64,000 nt of DNA, from the NCBI GenBank assembly GCA_018398575.1, contig JAGTXZ010000011.1, forward strand, positions 868,001 to 932,000, read 5' to 3'. The position numbers were made by a program, and so were the translations under genes. Every line of letters begins with the position of its first letter. The first letter of the stretch is position 1. Below the pieces are notes generated by a model. It searched no databases, was not told where the DNA came from, and worked only from the letters and a program-made list of their open reading frames with translations. Origin of the DNA: Ampelomyces quisqualis (Eukaryota > Ascomycota > Dothideomycetes > Pleosporales > Phaeosphaeriaceae). Below are positions 57,400-64,000 of the stretch, piece by piece.

Positions 57400-60300
57400 T
57401 AAGTAACTTGCTTATATCTTTAAGGTTAAGAAGCTACTTAAACTTAAGAAATTGTTAATAGGTAAAGTTCTTAGTAAGACTATTAGCTAGCATTAATCTA
57501 GATTCTAAATAGAATACTTAGAATAATTCTTTTAAGTGCTCTTACCTAAGCTACATGTTCTAAATGTTAACATACTTAAGCTTAGTAGATATCTGCTTAT
57601 TTTTCCCTATAACTAATTAGATAGTTTGCTAATTATTACACTAAATATTCTAAAGATCTTCTAGATTAAGCGTAAGCTTCTTAAAGAACTAGTTAAGCGC
57701 TATAGATTCTTTTGCAGCGTATTCTAGAGCAAGCAGCTTAGCTTTAGTTATTAAGGTAGTAACTAATTCTTGCCTTACAGCTTTCTAAGAGATTGCTTCT
57801 CTAAACAGAATAGCTATATAACTATGTAAGGAGCGCCTAGTTACTTTATTGTTAGTAAAGGAGGCATCCTTACAAATAGTTAGTTCTAGACTATTAAAAT
57901 TGCTATACTTAATTAAATTAAACCTTGTTTAATACAGGTACATAATTACTTGTTCTATAGCTTTAAGATGCTTGTCTAAAGGATTAGTTAAGAAATAGAA
58001 AAGCTTTAAGACTGCGTAGGCTATATCTAGCTAGATTATAATTGCAGTGTAAAGGACTAATCTAACTCTTTCTTAATAGGCCTTAATTTCTTGCTTACTA
58101 GCTTCTCTAGTGTTCTTGTAGAGCTCCTTAGATAGCAATAGTGTTAGAGGGAATAATCTATTATGTAGTCTAAATTTCTTAGTAATCTTATTAATATAGG
58201 CGTTATAGACCAGAGTAATTAATTAGTTTAATCTGTTTTAGATAACCCTAATTCTAAGGAACTATTCAACTAGTCCTTAATCCTAGATTTTATATTTGCT
58301 AATAATCCTAGACTATAGAACCTTAGCTTTAAGCTTGTGATTCTTGTAGTAAATAAGCAGGATATTATTAACGTAGAACAGAACAAAGATTATTTAGTTC
58401 TAAGTAAAGAAAAGGCAGGGTTCTTCTTTAGATACAAGTAGTCCTATCTCGCGCAGTAATCTTAAGAATTCCTTATACTAAAGTAATAGAGATTCTCTAA
58501 GCCTGTAGAGCGCCTAGTTAAGCCTTATACAAAGCCTAGCTTTCTTAAATCTGTCTAGTAGATTACAGATTACTAGATTATTAGCTGTAATTAAGGTGTT
58601 AAGGAACGCTCTAACTACGTTGTATTACATAATTTCTAGATTAAACTAGGCTGCAATAGCTATAGCAATCCTAAAAGACTTAGCCGCTAGTATAGTTGCG
58701 TACGTAGTAAGTAGAGAGTCCTTCTTCTAGAAATCTCCTCTTACTATAAGCCTAGCCTTACACTTTAGAAAGTAACTGTCTTAATTAAACTTGTATACCT
58801 AGACCTATTTTAATAGGATTAGTTAATCCTTAGACTTGTGCTTTAGTATCTCTTTCTAGGTACCTTTCTTGTATAGCTAATTAATTTTCTTAAGAGAGGT
58901 ATCTAATAACAGGCTTTTTATTAGATGTTAAAGCATCTGCTTCTATGTGTTAGGCAGCTTAGGCATGTTATCTCTATAAGTACGCTTCTTAACTGTTTAG
59001 TAATTCTAATTACTTAGTATTACTGTTATAATTATAGCGTTTAGTGTTTTGTAACTAGAGCGCTTGTTTTAGGCTTTTATAAGGCCTAGAAAGAAAGTGT
59101 TCTTAAAATTGTGTTTCTAGTAATCTATAAATAGATCTACAATTAATATATTTACACTCTTACCTTCTATCTAATTGTTGTAATTTTTCTTGCAGCAAAG
59201 CAGCATATATTAACTTAGTAGTTTGTTAATCTTAGAGGCTGCTTCTTGCAGTTAACAACTTAATTGTGTAGAAGGATTTGCTAATTCTGCTTTGTCTAGG
59301 GCTCTAGAGTTACTGCTTCTAGGTTAAGTAGCAGGAGAGAAAAAGGCTAACTGCCTATCCTGTTAAGAACCTATCTAATTCCTAGATACTAATAGGCTAG
59401 CTCTTTTAGAACCTAGTAATAGTCCTTAGCTGTTAGATCCTACGCACTTAATAAGCTTAATACTAGATAACTTATCTAGTTCTAGAGTTGCCTCTAGCGT
59501 AACAAGCCTAGTATATTTACTTTAGTCTAAGAGGATTCCTAAATGCTTACTAGCCCTGCTAGCACTTCTCTTAGTTTTTACTTCTTTTCTTTTATAATTA
59601 TAAGATTAGCTAGTCTCTGTAATCCTTAGGATTAGATGCTTACCCCTAAGCTGCTGCTTAGTAACATTAGTAATTTCTTAGCTTAGTTAATCCTGTAGAA
59701 CAGGCAGGTTAATATCCTGTCTAGGATTATCTAGTTTACTAACGTGTAAAGTATCTATAATTTTAAGCGCCTGCTTCTTAGGCATCTTATCTTCTTAGTT
59801 ACTAGAGTAGAATATAGATTTATTAAAGGTAACGTCCCTTAATGCAATTACTTAATTAATTAATAGAACCTATATGTAATAGATATTAGAGGCTTAATAG
59901 CTTACTAGATATCTAATATAGCTATAAGGGTTGACTTTAAACTTTTGCTTATTCCTACCTGCTACTTAGTTCTAATCAAGGGGATATGCTCTGCAGCTAT
60001 AGGCATAAATACTACTCTAATTTAGGCGTAGATTAGCAGTCCTGTGCCTAGTAATTGCTAGCTTATACTATTAAAAATATTGCCTAAACTAGGCGTGCAA
60101 GACCTTATTTAGGGATTAGAAACTATAGATTTTTAATAGGCTTATGCTGTGTAGGTAGGCAGCTACATCTATAATATATAGCTAGAGCTTAGTTAGAAGA
60201 TTTGCACCTGTGCGCATCTTAATTAATTTTATAATTAGCTTTTAACCTGCCTGCTTAGCTAATCTATTTAGCTGATGCGTGTATAGTAGCAGGCGTAGTA

Positions 60301-62510
60301 TTTTAATCTTCTCTTAATCTGCCTACTTCTTATACTGTAAACGCCCTCTCTAAGGCAGAGTTGCAGTATTATTATCCTAATAGATTTCTACAATCTTTAG
60401 ATTAAATTTGTTTCTAACTTAGGCTGTAAATTAGCAAATTACTCTTATAATCTTAATTAACGTCTTGTTGTAAAGGTTGTAGTTAGAAAGCTTGCCTAAG
60501 TAGTCCTCCTTAATAATTAAGGACTATTCTTTATAAAGCATTCTAGTTAGCATGTAAAATAGATCCTAAGAGACTTAATAGAATAGTTGTAGTAATCTTT
60601 CTCTTAGCTGCTGTAAGACTACTTGAGCTGCATAGGTAACTAAGCAGTCCTAACAATTAATTCTTTTAGTTCTATTTAACTTAACGTTTTAGGCTAACTA
60701 GGCGAGAGACTAGAGTGCTTGCTAGCCTAGGTAGCCTAATCTTTTGTGCTATAGATCCTTGTTATTATCTCTTAAGTAATTAATGTTAGATTAATATAAA
60801 GTGTATAGGATTAGTAGTTGTAGAATGTAGCGTGTAACCTAGTTGTATTTAATAAACAAGAGGTTGTAAGCCTTATAGAGCTTGTGTACAATAACGTTCT
60901 ACTTATATAATCTAAACTAAAGAGTACTGTCTAATCTACTATGCTATATACTTGCCTGCTTAAGTAGTGCTGCAAATACAATGTTTACATAAAAGCTATT
61001 AACAACTTTAACTTTTTTAAGCTTTAGGTCTCTTGTGCATAAGCCTTTTAGACTATATAGAATATTCTTAATTACTTAATTGCTATACCTAGTTACAGAA
61101 AGTAACTGTATTCTAGCCTTAACTCTTTCTTTAGAGTAGGTAGGACTATACGTTCCTAGAATAAAGAGTAACTAATTATTAACAAGGTGTACTGCACTAG
61201 CCCTATTATAAATAGTACTTCTTAAAAGTAGATAAGTTATAAACGTAGTTGTGTACACTCTAAAGTCTAGATTAGTAACATTAGGTTCCTAATTAAGAGT
61301 AATTAGGTTAATTAATGCTGCTATAACATCTCCTAGGTATGTTACTGCCTTAGTCCTAGAAGTTAACTAGTTAGCTGCAATAGGTAGCGTCTAACTAGCC
61401 TTCTTAATCTTGTTATTAAGTAAGGCCTACTCAGAGGTGTTAAGCTACTTAAGGACCTTTTTTAAGTTAAAATCAGAGATCTTAATTAGTACTTTTCCTG
61501 GTAAAGCTAATCTAGTAATTGTAGTCTTCAGTTAAAGACAATCTATTAGGTCTTATTTGTGCTTCTTATTGTTCTTGCAGAAGTAAAATTTTAGCTTAGA
61601 ATTGTCTTTGCCTTTGTTCCTTAGATTAGAGTTTTCTAAGTTTTTAATGTTTCTAAGGGTAGTAAAGGCTAAATAGGATTTTCTTTTAGTAACTAGGACT
61701 GCTTGCTTCTAAAGTATTAGAGTAAAGATCTTAGCTAGATTATATATAGTTATAACAGGCTGACTAAAGGCTGCGTCTTTAATAATATCCTAACGTATTA
61801 ATTAAGCCTAATCTAGAGTAATCTTAACAGATAGAGCGTTAAGGTAGTTAGTAAAAGTAAGCTGTTCCTCTACCTCTATAACTTAGAACGCTTAAGCCTT
61901 GCTGTAGATTACTTACTATTTGTTAAACTATTTATCTAGAGTAATTCTGCTGTGCCTAGCCTTTTCTAGATAAGCTTAATACTGCTGCCTAACTAGGTGC
62001 ATAGTATTGTTGTCTGTTAGGGCTAGGTTATGCTTAAGAATCCTAATTAAGGCTTAGGGCGTTGTTTCTAAAGAGTTAAGCATCTTAATTGCTGCAGGTG
62101 CTATAAGATTCTTAGCTACAGTTTAACTAATCTATTCCTAGACGTTGCTAAGTTTAGTTGCTTGCCTAGTCTATTTTAACGTATTAACTTTGTATTAGCA
62201 AACGTCCTTTTTGTAACTGCTAGAGGCAAGTTTGTAGGCAACTAGCTTTAGATTATATTAATTAAAAGCTTTATTGCAGATCTGCGTGTCTAGATTAGTA
62301 GCTCTAGGCAGTAAAGCTAAGACTAGTTAACTTAGAGCAGCTAGAAGCTCTAGATATTAAGGTTCCTAGTTGTCAATTAGGAGCACTGTGTTGCTGTCTA
62401 GGTTAATCTAATCCTAGACTCCCTTGTTGCAAGCATAAAGCTAGAGTTAGGCAAACTAGTACAGCTAGTCTAACTAGCTAGTTAAGAGAACGTCTAGGCT
62501 AATCTTATTA
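57400..62510 (-). pseudogene. Copia gag-pol relic, copy 2
   Basis: Same order as copy 1, with RT box Y-V-N-N at 58364-58375 and RNase H at about 57.7-57.6 kb. Stops fall at mostly the same codons as in copy 1, although the insertions are independent. That fits near-saturation of the preferred mutation sites in both copies. Confidence 0.78.
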
Positions 62511-62672
62511 TTAGAATAGAAGTCTATAATTAATAACTAGCTAATTAAGTAGAGAGTATTTGTAAAGAGTTTTAAAGAGTATTAGAGTAATTGTTAATCT
62601 AGGTAGTACCTTAGCAATACAAGGTACGCAGAAAGAATTAACACTACAGTCTTATAACGCAGGGCTTATAAC

Positions 62673-62889
62673 TATAGGAGCTAAGCAATACTATAGATTA
62701 ATTTTTGTTAGTAAAAAAGCTTCTGTTACTTGTTCTATACTATGTAAGGATAGATTAGATTAAATACACTAAGCCAAGAAACAGCTTAATAAGTTAGTCT
62801 GGTCCTAAATAGATTCTATCTTATTAGTAACATGCTTGGTTATTACACGTAACAATCCTGTAATCCGCTGATTTACATACTCTGTTACA
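62673..62889 (-). repeat. Copia copy 2, 5' LTR (element orientation)
   Basis: 217 bp, TATAGGAG...TGTTACA. It retains C-rich sites (aatcctgtaatccgctgattt), as does the corresponding LTR of copy 1. Confidence 0.9.
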
Positions 62890-62894
62890 CATTA

Positions 62895-64000
62895 TGTTAT
62901 TCTATTATAATTCTATATTGTCTGTTAGTGTATCTAACGCCCTAGACTATGTGCTATTAGCATAGATAGTAGTTAATAGATTTCTATAGTGCACGTAGCT
63001 TACAGCTAGCAAGAAAGTGTATAGCAGCCTGCTTCTGTTATGCATTTTAACATTAGTTTAAGATATTTGTGTTTTTAACTAAATGATTCTACTTTACGTT
63101 CTATAAATTTGTTTATAAAAAGATTAGTTTCTTCTTTTTAACGCTAAGTTTACTATTAGTATAGTAGTATTCTTTTGTTTAAGTATTTTCTCTTAGTATT
63201 ATTAACTAATATTGCAAAGTGTGTAGTACATAGTATTTTACAAAGAATACTATTATTGTCTATTATCTTGTGTGCTTATATAATAGCCTTGTCTCTTGTT
63301 AATATGTCTTATAGTGTAGTGTCTCTGCTTAGTGCTAGTATGCTAGAGTGCTTAACTTTCTACGCTACTATTCTGCCTAGATATTACTATACATATATAA
63401 TTTCTTAATAACCCTGCTCTTTTAGTTGCATAGATTGTGTGCTACTACTTTAGATTATTAATCTAGTCTTTAGCTTAATATAGTTAGTGCTAGGTAATTA
63501 TTCTTTAATTTTAGTGTTTGCTAGGCTAATGTTGTCTAGTTATTTTAGTTAATGCGCTAGCTAAAATACTAGAAATTACAGGCTCTGTAAGATAATTTGT
63601 GCAATAGCTATTCTTATTTTAGTTAAGTATAGTATTGTTACACTTTTCTAACTGTAACTACACTATAACATTACTCTTAGTTTTTACGCTTGCAGATAGC
63701 TTAGCGTTGTCTTATTTTATATATATAGTATTCTTGTATTTATATTAGCGTAGTCTTACTACTTAGTTGCGTATATATTTTTAGCGTTTGTCTTATAGCT
63801 TTGCAGCCATCTATTTTATAGTTGCCTATTATAGTGCTTCTAGCTTGTTAATATATTATCTATTATTTGTAGTAAACTCTTGCTAACTTACGTATGCTTG
63901 CAATTAATCTATTATATCTGTTACTTTGCAGTATAATAGTCTAAAGAGTAATAGTACTTTATAGTTCTTTTCTATCTTATTTAGGCTGTATATTGCAACA
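62895..64000. other. AT-rich repeat relic to the window end
   Basis: RIP-like sequence into which Copia copy 2 inserted. A hydrophobic 77-codon frame at 63175-63408 is most likely a by-product of T-rich composition. No domain is recognised. Confidence 0.4.

Larger units (their letters stand above)
55346..62889 (-). mobile_element. full-length Ty1/Copia LTR retrotransposon, copy 2 (RIP-inactivated)
   Basis: LTRs at 55346-55562 and 62673-62889 (217 bp each, about 5 bp shorter than in copy 1 through a T-run difference). The target-site duplication is CATTA at 55341-55345 and 62890-62894. The internal region is collinear with copy 1 (offset 30,559 bp around the RT). The RT box at 58364-58375 again encodes Y-V-N-N on the minus strand. 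One LTR begins TATAGG instead of TGTAGG and the other ends TTATA instead of TTACA, both single transitions. Confidence 0.93.
18953..64000. other. AT-rich, RIP-mutated repeat block
   Basis: From here to the window end the sequence is rich in TA, with dense TAA/TAG in all frames and almost no open frame above 70 codons. The trinucleotides TCA, CCA, TCG and CCG and their complements TGA, TGG, CGA and CGG are nearly absent by eye, while ACA, GCA, ACG and GCG remain common. Every recognisable component is a mobile element relic or short repeat. The pattern is that of repeat-induced point mutation in Pezizomycotina and the AT-rich isochores of Dothideomycetes. Confidence 0.9.

Noticed and set aside
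63175..63408. 77-codon membrane-like frame
   Set aside because: Composition-driven hydrophobic run in RIPped DNA, with no start context or similarity.
18953..64000. Alternative genetic code with TAA/TAG as Gln, suggested by in-frame stops where Gln is expected
   Set aside because: Trp and other positions also become stops, Asp becomes Asn and Cys/His become Tyr, which is explained by C to T / G to A mutation. The genic part uses TAA/TAG as ordinary stops.
18953..64000. Mitochondrial DNA insertion because of AT-richness
   Set aside because: No mitochondrial gene is recognised; the base bias is context-specific and the content is retroelements.

Overview
The window looks like a filamentous ascomycete chromosome, probably Dothideomycetes (Pleosporales-like). 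The reasons are short intron-poor genes, a secreted chitin-binding/LPMO-type protein, a But2-like secreted protein, TTAGGG-type telomere-like sequence, and a sharp switch from normal-composition genic DNA to an AT-rich block mutated in the manner of RIP (repeat-induced point mutation). The organism assignment is inference from gene content, not from a marker gene.

Layout. Positions 1 to about 18,820 are genic. They hold two small related hypothetical proteins (85-507, 1055-1345), two larger paralogous nuclear-looking proteins (2272-4056, 6125-8098), a secreted LPMO-like gene (8292-9185, minus), a small tandem-motif protein (12288-12809), a But2-like secreted protein (12911-13462, minus), and two helical, TPR-like hypothetical proteins (15858-16697 and 17051-18820). 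Three metabolic genes among them are broken: an alpha/beta hydrolase (4968-5690), a medium-chain dehydrogenase/enoyl reductase (10274-11314, minus) and a radical-SAM protein (14820-15493). The genic block ends in a degenerate TTAGGG-like tract (18811-18952) that overlaps the last codons of the final gene.

Positions 18,953-64,000 are one AT-rich block of nested, mutated mobile elements. It contains a solo LTR (19286-19585, minus), two copies of an unclassified repeat of about 4,658 bp (19772-24429 and 49905-54562), two full-length Ty1/Copia elements on the minus strand (24784-32336, target-site duplication CTAAG; 55346-62889, target-site duplication CATTA) and one full-length chromodomain Gypsy element on the plus strand (35870-42965, target-site duplication AATTT). 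All the protein relics are broken by in-frame TAA/TAG codons. The long pol stretch of the Gypsy element I followed (38.8-41.5 kb) stays in one frame with no indels.

The most interesting signals are four. (1) The Copia and Gypsy elements each carry an extra reading frame, antisense to pol and placed between pol and the 3' LTR. These, plus a third relic at 49282-49904, share a Cys-rich motif (C-x2-C/A-A ... C-x2-C-x4-6-C-x2-V-P) followed by a coiled-coil or polar tail. (2) The mutation appears to have a context of YCR to YTR: TCA, CCA, TCG, CCG and their complements are nearly gone, while ACA, GCA, ACG and GCG persist. (3) The Gypsy element has a primer site just after its 5' LTR complementary to a sequence inside the LTR, placed about 29 bp after a TATA box, which suggests self-priming as in Tf1. 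(4) The telomere-like tract sits exactly at the genic/AT-rich border, with its G-rich strand pointing into the AT-rich block.
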